Source: Pseudooceanicola atlanticus (GTDB lineage Bacteria; Pseudomonadota; Alphaproteobacteria; Rhodobacterales; Rhodobacteraceae). Taken from it: a DNA stretch of 64,000 nt. The stretch lies in contig NZ_AQQX01000002.1 of assembly GCF_000768315.1 (NCBI RefSeq), positions 62,001 through 126,000 on the forward strand, written 5' to 3'. Made by a program: the position numbers and the translations under genes. The notes below the pieces were generated by a model. The model did not search any database and was not told the DNA's origin. It worked only from the letters and a program-made list of their open reading frames with translations. Of this stretch, positions 9,905 through 17,870 are shown one piece after another (the stretch's first letter is position 1; every line of letters starts with the position of its first letter).

Positions 9905-11179
9905 TCAGTCTCCGATCACGGTGATCTTCATGTCCGGCTGCAACCGGTCCAGCGGCGCGGAAACGACCACGTCGCCCGGCGACAGCCCCTCGGCGATCTC
10001 GGCGATGCGATCGCGGTCCCAGGTGCGGGTCACCTCGACCGGCTGGCGGATCACGCGGTCACCATCCTGTTTCAGCACGAAGCTGCCCTCGTCATCCTCG
10101 CGCAGGGCATCGGCGGGGATGCCGATCGCGTCGGGCTTCTGTTCCAGCACAAGCGCGCCGGAGGCGAACATGCCGCCACGCAGCACACCATCGGGGTTGT
10201 CGATCGTGGCGTAGATCGGCAGCATCCGCGTGCCGCTGGCGGCGACAGGCGCGATGCGTTCCACGCTGCCTTCGAATTGCTGGCCGGCAAAGCCGTCGAC
10301 GACAACCTCGACCGTCTGGCCTTCGCGGATCTGGGGGGCGTAGAGCACCGGCACCGCTCCTTCCAGTTCCAGCGAAGAGATATCGACCAGCGTCATCAGC
10401 GCCGTGCCGGGGCTGACATAGGCGCCCGGATCGACGTTGCGGTCCGAGATGTAGCCCGAGAACGGTGCGGTGATCGTGGCGTTTTCCAGCGAACGTTCGG
10501 CATTGGCGACCTGGTTTTCCAGCGCCGCGAGGTTGGCCTGAAGCTGCTGCACGTTGGCCGCGTCGGAATCCAGCGTCGACGATGTCGCGACGCCGCGATC
10601 CACCAGGCTCTGGGTGCGTTCGTACTTGGCCTCGGCGAATTCCAGCTGCGCACGCGTCGCATCGGCGGTGGAGCGTTGCTGTTCCAGCTGGTTGCGCAGG
10701 GTTTCGATGTCGATGCGCACCAGCACCTCGCCTTCCTCGGCGAATTGCCCGGCGCGTTTGGCGACCGCGTCGACCCGGCCCGAGACCTCGGCCGGGATGC
10801 CGAGATGCCGGTTCGGGGCCAGCGCGCCGGTCAGGCGCACGGTTTCGCGCAGCGTCGCGGCCTCGACCGTGGTCAGTTCCGAGGGCAGCAATTGCATCAC
10901 CACCTCGCGGCCCTCTTCGGGCTGCGCGGCTTCCTCTGCCTCGGCCGGGGCGGCGTCTTCGTCCGACGGCTCCTGAAGGGCGGCAACCTGGTCGGTCGGG
11001 ATCAGGCCATTCTGGCTGGCCCAGATACCACCGGCGACGAGCGCGGCGAGGACCAGCACGACCCAGGGCCAGACACGGCGGGGCGGCTTGCCGCCCGAGG
11101 CCTTGGCGCGGATCGCCTTGCGTTCACGGCGGGTCAGCGCCCATTCGGGTTTTGGCGGTGCGGTGTCTTTATCCGACAT
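9905..11179 (-). CDS. Efflux RND transporter periplasmic adaptor (membrane fusion protein)
   Basis: A 424-residue adaptor that links the RND permease to an outer-membrane channel. A short cytoplasmic Lys/Arg-rich N-terminus is followed by one membrane anchor (WPWVVLVLAALVAGGIW), a lipoyl half-motif, an alpha-helical hairpin (about residues 140-230, with Gln/Ala/Glu-rich helices), the second lipoyl half (TITAPFSGYISDRNVDPG) and beta-barrel domains. The ATG at 11179 overlaps the regulator stop by 11 bases. The frame extends upstream to 11305, but that part only reads through the regulator gene and was rejected. Confidence 0.92.
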   Translation of the reverse strand: MSDKDTAPPKPEWALTRRERKAIRAKASGGKPPRRVWPWVVLVLAALVAGGIWASQNGLIPTDQVAALQEPSDEDAAPAEAEEAAQPEEGREVVMQLLPSELTTVEAATLRETVRLTGALAPNRHLGIPAEVSGRVDAVAKRAGQFAEEGEVLVRIDIETLRNQLEQQRSTADATRAQLEFAEAKYERTQSLVDRGVATSSTLDSDAANVQQLQANLAALENQVANAERSLENATITAPFSGYISDRNVDPGAYVSPGTALMTLVDISSLELEGAVPVLYAPQIREGQTVEVVVDGFAGQQFEGSVERIAPVAASGTRMLPIYATIDNPDGVLRGGMFASGALVLEQKPDAIGIPADALREDDEGSFVLKQDGDRVIRQPVEVTRTWDRDRIAEIAEGLSPGDVVVSAPLDRLQPDMKITVIGD

Positions 11180-11654
11180 GAGGAGGGGTCTCTTTCTCGT
11201 GCTGGTCCGTGGTGGCGAGGGTCTGGGCCCAGCTGTCCAGGAAGTCTGCGGAGCGGAGGTAGAACTCGGCAAAACCTGCGACACGTGCGCCTTCGCCACT
11301 GTCATCTTCGGGGAAATCTGCGGCTATGGATTTGACGGTATCGGCATTGCGACGGAAGCGGTCGGCCAGGGTGGCCAGCACCTGCTGATGCGGGTTCTCG
11401 ACCACGGCCCAGTGATCCTGTCGCGACCCGCGCATCGCCTCGCGCCGGGCCATGCCACGGATTTCGAGCAGCCGGACATTGGTCGAGACCGAGGCCTTGG
11501 ACACGTCAAGCCGTTCCGCGATCTCGGTCAGGCTGAGCGGTTCGTTGGCCAGCACGAGGCAGCCGAGGATCTGGCCCGAGATACGGGGCGACCCTTCGGT
11601 CTGGGAGATCAGGCCGAGCGTTTCGATAAAGCGATCCTGGGGGGAGACTGGCAT
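11169..11654 (-). CDS. GbsR/MarR family transcriptional regulator of the efflux operon
   Basis: A 161-residue winged-helix regulator. The DNA-binding core is visible at about residues 25-75 (ISGQILGCLVLANEPLSL, then TEIAERLDVSKASVSTNVRLL), the GbsR-type MarR arrangement, followed by a helical dimerisation region. It heads the efflux operon and overlaps the adaptor start. The ATG at 11654 has GGAG upstream. A perfect 9-bp inverted repeat lies at 11674-11699 over the likely promoter, which suggests it represses itself and the pump, with a pump substrate as the probable inducer. That inference is from position only. Confidence 0.88.
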   Translation of the reverse strand: MPVSPQDRFIETLGLISQTEGSPRISGQILGCLVLANEPLSLTEIAERLDVSKASVSTNVRLLEIRGMARREAMRGSRQDHWAVVENPHQQVLATLADRFRRNADTVKSIAADFPEDDSGEGARVAGFAEFYLRSADFLDSWAQTLATTDQHEKETPPHVG

Positions 11655-11673
11655 GGGGCTACTCCGTCGTTCG

Positions 11674-11708
11674 TATCGTTCAATATGTACTGAACGATAT
11701 TTATGCAA
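11674..11708 (-). promoter_or_regulatory. Promoter and palindromic operator of the efflux operon
   Basis: TATCGTTCA (11674-11682) and TGAACGATA (11691-11699) form a perfect 9-bp inverted repeat with an 8-base centre. On the minus strand a -35 like TTGCAT (11708-11703) and a -10 like TATTGA (11685-11680) are separated by 17 bases, so the palindrome covers the spacer and the -10. This arrangement suits autorepression by the adjacent MarR-type regulator. The palindrome is seen directly; the promoter and the assignment are inferred. Confidence 0.7.
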
Positions 11709-12070
11709 GGGGCGGCTGGCGCGTGACGCTACGTCCGGGGCTGTCTGTACCGCCCTGCTTCGGTCGGGAGGGACGCGCCCGACCCTGGGTGGGCGGATGG
11801 ATGCCGTTGATCTAGGCTGTACCCAGAAGCATCCATGTCGGGTTGCTTTGGATGACATCGCCGTGCGCCCTCCCGGGGGGAGGGTCGGGCGCGGCCCGGG
11901 CTTGCAGCCCGTGCCGTGGGGAGGGCTTTGTCTGTCACGGGGAGGGGTTTCCGCTGGTCCGGTCGCAGACCGGCAAAGGCTCCGGCGGAGCGTTTGAAGC
12001 GGAAACGGGCGGAGCCCCGGTGGGCGCGGCGAGGGGTATAAGCCCGAACCAGTTGAGCTCTCAAAAGACG
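11709..12070. other. Gene-free stretch between the efflux operon and the nitrilase gene
   Basis: About 360 bases of GC-rich sequence with no credible coding frame, between the efflux promoter and the terminator of the nitrilase-family gene. Several short GC-rich inverted repeats occur (for example around 11870-11920), but I see no clear promoter, RNA gene or mobile-element end. Confidence 0.5.
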
Positions 12071-12105
12071 AAAAAAGATCCGGGCGGGTGAAGCGCCCCC
12101 GGATC
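12071..12105 (-). terminator. Rho-independent terminator of the ftsY-nitrilase run
   Basis: On the minus strand the stem GATCCGGGGGCG / CGCCCGGATC (12105-12077, with one bulge) is followed directly by TTTTTT (12076-12071). The hairpin includes the last bases of the nitrilase stop codon, so termination is placed immediately at the gene end. Confidence 0.85.
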
Positions 12106-12973
12106 AGGCCAGCGTGACGGTCTCGATCCGGGCGGCGGTTTGGGCGGGCCAGTCGGCCAGAGTTCGGACGCCGCCGGCGTGGCGGACGTTGTCCAGCAGG
12201 GTCATGTCGAGATCGGCATAGGTCCAGCCGGGGCGGTCCAGAGCGCCGACCGCGACGATGCCGGTTTCGGGCAGGCCCTTGTCCGGCGGGCAGAAGATGC
12301 CCCCTGCCCCGTGGTTCTGTTCGACCGCCTCGATCGGGTAGGCGCCGGTGGTGGAGGACATGGCGGTGAAGCACTGCCCCTCGAGCGCGCGGGCCATGGA
12401 GCCGATGCGGACACGGTGATAGCCCGCCACCGTTTCGGTGCAGGAGGGCACGAGGATCAGCCGCACATCCTGTTCCACCAGCATCCGGCCCAGCAGGGGG
12501 AATTCGCTGTCATAGCAGATCAGCACGCCGATCTTGCCAAGCGCGGTGTCGAAAACATGGACCGGGCCATTGCCCTGAACCTGCCAGGGGGTGACCTCCC
12601 ACGGGGTCATCATCTGCTTGTCCTGCAGGGCCCGCCCACCGGTCGGCGACAGGAAGGCCGCGCGGTTGACCAGGCGGTCCCCGTCCATCGCCGGACCCGA
12701 GGGGGCGAGGATATGCACGCCATGCGCCTGCGCGAGGCCCGACAGGATGTCATTGGCGCGCGGCAACAGCTCGACCACGGCGCCGGTCGCGGCGCCCAGA
12801 TCGTCGGGGGCGATGCCCCCGAGCGAGGCAAGCTCCATCGCGCCGTATTCGGGAAAGAGCAGCAGATCGGCGCCAGCGCCGGCGGCCTCGGCGACCCATT
12901 CGGTCATCTTGGCCTCGTAGCCCTCCCAGTTGGCGAACCAGTCGAGCGGATAGGTGGCGGCGGCGATTTTCAT
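12104..12973 (-). CDS. Carbon-nitrogen hydrolase (nitrilase superfamily)
   Basis: A 289-residue amidase-like enzyme with the complete nitrilase catalytic triad: Glu42 (LLLFPEYGAME), Lys119 (ALQDKQMMT) and Cys153 (VLICYDSEFP). Such enzymes hydrolyse amides or carbamoyl groups through a thioester on the Cys; the sequence is closest in feel to omega-amidase or N-carbamoyl hydrolase subgroups, but the substrate is not determined. It is the last gene of the ftsY-EamA-yciB run, 30 bases after yciB, and ends in a terminator overlapping its stop codon. Confidence 0.88.
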   Translation of the reverse strand: MKIAAATYPLDWFANWEGYEAKMTEWVAEAAGAGADLLLFPEYGAMELASLGGIAPDDLGAATGAVVELLPRANDILSGLAQAHGVHILAPSGPAMDGDRLVNRAAFLSPTGGRALQDKQMMTPWEVTPWQVQGNGPVHVFDTALGKIGVLICYDSEFPLLGRMLVEQDVRLILVPSCTETVAGYHRVRIGSMARALEGQCFTAMSSTTGAYPIEAVEQNHGAGGIFCPPDKGLPETGIVAVGALDRPGWTYADLDMTLLDNVRHAGGVRTLADWPAQTAARIETVTLA

Positions 12974-13003
12974 CTGGGGCCTCGGGCGATCAGGGGTGGC
13001 AGG

Positions 13004-13615
13004 TCAGGTTTCGGGCTTGGACGTGTCCAGCGCATGATCGCGGAAGAGTCGCGACTGCGCCATGAAGAAAATGAACAGCGCAGCGGTCAGGCCGAAGGTC
13101 TTGAAATAGACCCAGATCTCGGTCGACTGGGTGCGCCAGATCACCTCGTTCGCCAGCGCCAGCGCAAAGAAAAAGGCACAGAGCCGGCGGGTCAGCTTCA
13201 TCCAGCCCTCGTGATCGAGCGGCATCATCCCCTCCATCACGTGTTTCAGCCAGCTTTGGCCGCGCAGCAGGCCGATGCCCAGCAGGCCCCCGAAGATCAG
13301 GTAGATCAGCGTCGGCTTCATCTTGAAGAACCGGTCGTCGTTCAGCCAGACGGACAGGCCGCCGAAGACAGTGACCAGCACGGCGGTGACGATCTGCATC
13401 TTGGACAGATGGCCGGTCAGCCGCCACAGCAGCAGGGTCGAGAGCAGGATCACGGGGATGAAGCCTGCGGTGACGAGGATGAAGCCCTCGTATTCGCTGC
13501 CGCCGATGGTGAAGACGCGGTCCTTGAGCCAGAGATAGGCCACGAAGAACAGCACGATGGGCCCCAGTTCGAGGCCGGATTTCAGCAGCGGATTGATCTT
13601 GCGGGTGTCGGTCAT
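13004..13615 (-). CDS. yciB: Inner-membrane septation protein A homologue
   Basis: A 203-residue polytopic membrane protein of the YciB/IspZ family, with about five or six TM segments (GPIVLFFVAYLWL, GFIPVILLSTLLLW, IYLIFGGLLGIGLL, AALFIFFMAQ) and family motifs NPLLKSGLELGP and SWLKHVMEG. YciB proteins support cell-envelope integrity and septum formation; the biochemical role is not settled. A strong AGGAGAT lies before the ATG. It follows the EamA gene by 11 bases. Confidence 0.92.
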   Translation of the reverse strand: MTDTRKINPLLKSGLELGPIVLFFVAYLWLKDRVFTIGGSEYEGFILVTAGFIPVILLSTLLLWRLTGHLSKMQIVTAVLVTVFGGLSVWLNDDRFFKMKPTLIYLIFGGLLGIGLLRGQSWLKHVMEGMMPLDHEGWMKLTRRLCAFFFALALANEVIWRTQSTEIWVYFKTFGLTAALFIFFMAQSRLFRDHALDTSKPET

Positions 13616-13626
13616 GATATCTCCTG

Positions 13627-14535
13627 TCAGCCGCCAAGTTCCACGATCACGGCGCCGACCGCAATAAGCGTCATCAGGGCAATCCGGCGCGGCCCCACGG
13701 TTTCACGCAGCACCAGCCAGCCGATCAACGCGGCAAAGACGGTGGAGGTTTCGCGCAGCACCGCCGCCTCGCCGACCTTGTCGAGCCGCGTGGCCAACAT
13801 CACCGCCCCGAAGGACCCGAAGGCGATGATCGACCCGGCCAGGCCGATCCCCAGCAGGCGGCGCGGATCAGGCCGCTGGGTCGCGGTCATGCTGCGCCAG
13901 CGCAGCGCAGCGATCACCGGGAAATCCACCGAGGCGATGACGAAGAACCACGCGAGGAAGGTGAACGGGTCGGGCGTGGCCCGGATCGCATAGGCGTCGT
14001 AGGTCGTATAGAGCGCGACCATCGCCCCGGTGCCCACGGCAAACCACAGCGCCGGGACCAGCGTGTCGCGGGCCACCTGGATGGTGCGCAGGTTGTAGAT
14101 CGCCAGGCCGAAGATCCCCGACAGCAGCACCGCGACGCCCAGCCATTGCATCGGCGCGAAGGTTTCGCCGAAGACGATCCAGGCGCCGATCACGGTAAAG
14201 ACCGGCCCCATGCCGCGCACCACCGGGTAGACCACGGTGAAGGCACCGCGCGAATAGGCCAATGCCATGCCCAGCTTGTAGACGAAGTGGATGGGCAGTG
14301 CGCCCAGGATCAGCAGCCATTCCGTGCCCTGCGGCCAGGGCACCAGGAACAGCGCCATGGGCAGCGCGAGCAGCACCTGCCAGCCGTCGATGGCGCCGCG
14401 CGACAGCCAGGGGTCGATCCGCCCCTTCTGCAACGATCCGAAGACCGCATGCAGGAAGGCCGCCATCAGCGCGAGGACCAGCGCGGCCTGGTGGCCGGCC
14501 TCTGTCCCCTCGATGGAGGTGATCCACTCGCTCAT
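13627..14535 (-). CDS. EamA family (drug/metabolite transporter superfamily) membrane protein
   Basis: A 302-residue protein with about ten hydrophobic helices arranged as two EamA repeats (first around residues 18-145, second around 160-300, ending TLIAVGAVIVELGG). Members export or import metabolites, amino acids or drugs; the substrate is unknown. It sits between ftsY and yciB on the same strand, an arrangement seen in related genomes, which suggests shared transcription rather than shared function. Confidence 0.85.
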   Translation of the reverse strand: MSEWITSIEGTEAGHQAALVLALMAAFLHAVFGSLQKGRIDPWLSRGAIDGWQVLLALPMALFLVPWPQGTEWLLILGALPIHFVYKLGMALAYSRGAFTVVYPVVRGMGPVFTVIGAWIVFGETFAPMQWLGVAVLLSGIFGLAIYNLRTIQVARDTLVPALWFAVGTGAMVALYTTYDAYAIRATPDPFTFLAWFFVIASVDFPVIAALRWRSMTATQRPDPRRLLGIGLAGSIIAFGSFGAVMLATRLDKVGEAAVLRETSTVFAALIGWLVLRETVGPRRIALMTLIAVGAVIVELGG

Positions 14536-14608
14536 GCCGGGAATGCCCCGGGGCGACGGCTGAAACGACCCTGCGCCATGGCGAACCGGCGCGGGACGGG
14601 CGGATGCA

Positions 14609-15955
14609 TCATCTGTCGGCCCCGGTCAGGGCGCGGGCGAAATCCTCGGGGTCGAAGGGGGCGAGGTCGTCGATCTGTTCGCCCACCCCGATGGCGTGGA
14701 TCGGCAGGCCGAACTTGTCGGCCAGCGCGACCAGCACGCCGCCCTTGGCAGTGCCGTCGAGCTTGGTCATCACGAGGCCGGTGACATTGGCCATCTTCTG
14801 GAACGTGTCGACCTGGCTGAGCGCGTTCTGCCCCGTCGTCGCATCCAGCACCAGCAGGGTATTGTGCGGCGCGGTGTCGTCCTTCTTGCGGATGACGCGG
14901 ACGATCTTGGCCAGCTCCTCCATCAGGTCGGCGCGGTTCTGCAACCGGCCCGCCGTGTCGATGAGCAGCAGGTCGGCGCCCTCGGCCTCGGCCTTGGTCA
15001 TGGCGTCGTAGGCCAGCGCGGCGGGGTCGGACCCCTCGGCCGCCTTCAGCACGGGAACGCCGGCACGCTGACCCCAGACCTCGAGCTGTTCGACGGCGGC
15101 GGCGCGGAAGGTGTCACCCGCGGCGATGATGACCGACTTGCCGGCAGAGCGGAACTGCGAGGCGAGCTTGCCGATGGTCGTGGTCTTGCCTGACCCGTTG
15201 ACGCCGACGACCAGCACGACCTGCGGCTTCTTGGGAAACAGCGGCAGCGGCTTGGCCACCGGGTCCATGATCCGGGTGACTTCCTGCGCCAGAAGGCCCT
15301 TGATCTCGTCGGTGGACAGGCGGCGGCCCATCCGCCCCTCGGCCATGTTGGAGGCGACGCGCAAAGCGGTATCGACGCCCATATCCGAGGCGATCAGCAA
15401 TTCCTCGAGCTGTTCGAGCATGTCGTCGTCCAGCACCCGGCGCACGACCGGTTTCGACGCCGCACCGCCACCGCCGCGTCCGAACAGACGCGACATCAGC
15501 CCGCCGCCCTCTTTTGGGGCATCTTCGGGCGGGGTTTCGTCGGGGGGCATCGGGATCGGCTGCGGCTCCCGCGTCGGTTCGGGATCGGGGGCAGGCGTCG
15601 GGATCATGTCGGGCGCGGGCGGCGGCACCTCTCCGGGGCCCGGGGCGGGCAACTCCGGGGTGGCCGGTTCCGGGTCGGGTTCGACATCCGGCAGATCGGG
15701 CTGCGGATCCTCGGTCGGCGTGGGGACCGGGGTTTCGTCCGGCGCGGGCGGATCGGCCGGTTCCGAAGGCGGGGTTTCCCGGGGCTGGTCGCCGGGAATG
15801 CCGGGCGGGGCCTGATCGGGCCGGTCAGGACTGTCGGGGCTTTCCGGGCTGTCGGGTTCGGCTTCGCCGCCATCTTCGACGATGGCATCCAGCCCCTCTT
15901 CCAGCTTGGACGAGGATTTGAACAACCGATCCTTGAGTTTGGAGAAAAAGGCCAT
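14609..15955 (-). CDS. ftsY: Signal recognition particle receptor FtsY
   Basis: A 448-residue SRP receptor GTPase. About 160 N-terminal residues are acidic and very Pro/Glu-rich (the A domain, membrane-associating in other species), followed by the helical N domain and the GTPase G domain with GVNGSGKTTT, DTFRAAAVEQL, DTAGR and TKLDGTAKGG. It docks ribosome-SRP complexes at the SecYEG translocon. The ATG at 15955 (MAFFSKLKDRLFKSS) is the usual family start; the frame extends 10 residues further without conservation. It is the first gene of the leftward run ending at the nitrilase. Confidence 0.96.
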   Translation of the reverse strand: MAFFSKLKDRLFKSSSKLEEGLDAIVEDGGEAEPDSPESPDSPDRPDQAPPGIPGDQPRETPPSEPADPPAPDETPVPTPTEDPQPDLPDVEPDPEPATPELPAPGPGEVPPPAPDMIPTPAPDPEPTREPQPIPMPPDETPPEDAPKEGGGLMSRLFGRGGGGAASKPVVRRVLDDDMLEQLEELLIASDMGVDTALRVASNMAEGRMGRRLSTDEIKGLLAQEVTRIMDPVAKPLPLFPKKPQVVLVVGVNGSGKTTTIGKLASQFRSAGKSVIIAAGDTFRAAAVEQLEVWGQRAGVPVLKAAEGSDPAALAYDAMTKAEAEGADLLLIDTAGRLQNRADLMEELAKIVRVIRKKDDTAPHNTLLVLDATTGQNALSQVDTFQKMANVTGLVMTKLDGTAKGGVLVALADKFGLPIHAIGVGEQIDDLAPFDPEDFARALTGADR

Positions 15956-16279
15956 GTCCGCTCCGGCTCTTGTGACCCCTATCACCTAATCCCTTGCATG
16001 GCCGAGGGAAAGGGGGGACCTCCCGTCGCCTCTCCGGTGGGGGCCGGGCCGGCAGAAGGCAATGGACGCGGATCGGACCAAGGGGTCGGGACGGGCAGAG
16101 TATTTTACCTGAAACTCACCCATCGGCTGTATCGTGTCTTTGCAGGGTTTCTCGCTAAGGTTGCGCGGACCCCTTATAAACAAGAGTTTGCCGCTCATTT
16201 GCCCTATCCATGCCGACATAGCATCGTGTAAATAGGACGTAACGAGCGCAATTAACGCCGACACGAGGTAGAGCTGAGA
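15956..16279. other. Divergent intergenic region ftsY / alkB
   Basis: About 325 bases separating the divergent ftsY and alkane hydroxylase genes; it must hold both promoters. A TATAAA-like block occurs near 16178 on the plus strand (reads TATAAG on minus), but no convincingly paired -35 was found for either direction. No small coding frame or RNA gene is evident. Confidence 0.45.
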
Positions 16280-17305
16280 ATGCTAGGGTTTGTCATCGCA
16301 ACTCTGTTGCCTGTTCCTTTGTTGATCCTGTCATCGGCACTGGGGGGCTATTGGGCGTGGATCGCGCTGATCTACCTGACCGTCTTCACGGCATTGCTGG
16401 ACCACATCCTTCCGCGCAGCTGGCGCAACCTTGATGCGGCGCAGGAATTCAAGACCGGCCACGGCCTGTCCATCGCGCTTGGCGTGATCCACCTGTTCCT
16501 CGCGGTGATCGCGATCCGCTATCTTGGCGGCACCGGCTGCGCCGAAGGCTGGGACGTGCTGCCCGCGATCCTGGCCCATGGCACCTATTTCGGCCAGGTT
16601 TCGCACCCCAATGCGCATGAGCTGATCCACCGCACGGGGCGGGAATCGCGGCAGCTGGGCAAGATCGTCTACACTTCGATGATGTTCGGCCACCACGCGT
16701 CGTCGCATCCCAAGATCCACCACGTCTACGTGGCAAGCGTCTATGACCCCAATACCGCGCAGCTGGGCGAAGGGTTCTACCGCTTCTTCCTGCGCGCCTG
16801 GATCGGGTCGTTCCGCGAAGGCATGCGGATCGAGACCCACGACCTGCGCCGGTCCGGGCGCGGAATGCTGGCCCATCCATACCTGGGCTACGTGCTGGGC
16901 GCGCTCGGCATGGTCGTGCTGTCGCTGCTGCTGGCCGGTCTGCCGGGGCTGGGCGTGCTGCTGGGCATGATGGGACTGGCGCAGGTGCAGATCCTGCTGT
17001 CGGATTACGTGCAGCATTACGGGCTGGAACGCGGCGAGAAGGAAAACGGCAAGCTGGAGCCTGTCGGCCCGCAGCACAGCTGGAACGCGCCGCATGCGGT
17101 GACAGCGGCGATGATGCTGAACGCGCCGCGCCATTCGGATCACCACATGCATCCTGGGCGCATCTATCCGGGCCTGCAGATCGAGCAGGACAAGATGCCG
17201 ATGCTGCCGCGGTCCCTGCCGGTCATGGCGACGGTGGCGCTGTTCCCGCGCCGCTGGCGCCGGGTGATGGATCCCCGCGTCCTGCCCTGGCAGCGCTATT
17301 TCTGA
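16280..17305 (+). CDS. alkB: Alkane 1-monooxygenase (AlkB-type, non-haem di-iron membrane hydroxylase)
   Basis: A 341-residue integral membrane hydroxylase. The eight-histidine pattern of the family is complete: HELIH at 113-117, HHASSHPKIHH at 138-148 and RHSDHH at 284-289, plus the AlkB-specific HYG motif (VQHYGL) near 245. Four to six TM segments flank these clusters. It hydroxylates the terminal carbon of medium-chain alkanes using O2 and electrons from rubredoxin. No rubredoxin or rubredoxin reductase lies nearby, so electron donors must be encoded elsewhere; fatty-acid-type substrates are an alternative. A GAGG stretch precedes the ATG. Confidence 0.92.
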   Translation: MLGFVIATLLPVPLLILSSALGGYWAWIALIYLTVFTALLDHILPRSWRNLDAAQEFKTGHGLSIALGVIHLFLAVIAIRYLGGTGCAEGWDVLPAILAHGTYFGQVSHPNAHELIHRTGRESRQLGKIVYTSMMFGHHASSHPKIHHVYVASVYDPNTAQLGEGFYRFFLRAWIGSFREGMRIETHDLRRSGRGMLAHPYLGYVLGALGMVVLSLLLAGLPGLGVLLGMMGLAQVQILLSDYVQHYGLERGEKENGKLEPVGPQHSWNAPHAVTAAMMLNAPRHSDHHMHPGRIYPGLQIEQDKMPMLPRSLPVMATVALFPRRWRRVMDPRVLPWQRYF

Positions 17306-17412
17306 GCATTTCGCCGGGCCCACCCGCCCGGCAGAGGCAAGCCATCGCTGATCGCCCCGCCGTCACCGCTTTGTCAGTGGCCCCTGCCCTGCGGGTCTGG
17401 CAAGTTGCGGGC

Positions 17413-17829
17413 ATGATTCAGATATTTCGCACCCTGCCCGCGCTGGCCCTGGCGGCGCTGACCGCCCTTCCGGCCCTGGCCGAAACGCCGATGACCGCCG
17501 AGGAATTCGACGCCTATTCCCGTGGCAAGACCTTCTATTACGGCTCCATGGGGCAGGCCTACGGGGTGGAGCAGTATTTCGACAATCGCCGCGTGCGCTG
17601 GTCCTTCCTGGACGGGCAATGCGCCGACGGGTTCTGGTACGAACAGAACGGCATGATCTGTTTCGAATACGAATCCTCGATCGATCCCGGCCCGCAATGC
17701 TGGACCTTCTACGACAGCCCTGGCGGGCTGGTCGCGCAGTTTCAGGGCGATCCGGACCAGACGACGCTCTACGAGGTCGATCAGGCGGACGAGCCGATGA
17801 CCTGCCTCGGCCCGGAGGTTGGGGTCTGA
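17413..17829 (+). CDS. Secreted protein of unknown function
   Basis: A 138-residue protein with a clear signal peptide (about residues 1-26, MIQIFRTLPALALAALTALP, cleaved after ALA) and a mature part rich in aromatic residues with four cysteines (CADGFWYEQ, MICFEY, QCWTFY, TCLG) that may form two disulfides. The ATG at 17413 was chosen because it starts the signal peptide; an earlier in-frame start at 17371 adds unconserved residues. Similar secreted proteins of unknown function are common in roseobacters. It ends 41 bases before the convergent xseA stop. Confidence 0.7.
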   Translation: MIQIFRTLPALALAALTALPALAETPMTAEEFDAYSRGKTFYYGSMGQAYGVEQYFDNRRVRWSFLDGQCADGFWYEQNGMICFEYESSIDPGPQCWTFYDSPGGLVAQFQGDPDQTTLYEVDQADEPMTCLGPEVGV

Positions 17830-17870
17830 ACCCCGGCTGATCCGCGCCTTTCAGCGCATTCCTTGAGATT

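Noticed and set aside
6776-11335. A 1519-codon open frame on the plus strand opposite the efflux pump genes
   Set aside because: It is the antisense shadow of the RND and adaptor genes; the third-position GC bias of the true genes removes stops in this frame, and its translation has no recognisable domain.
11674-11699. A LexA box in the efflux operon promoter
   Set aside because: GTTC-like bits near 11670 are spaced by 5 bases, not 7, and the sequence is better explained by the 9-bp palindrome.
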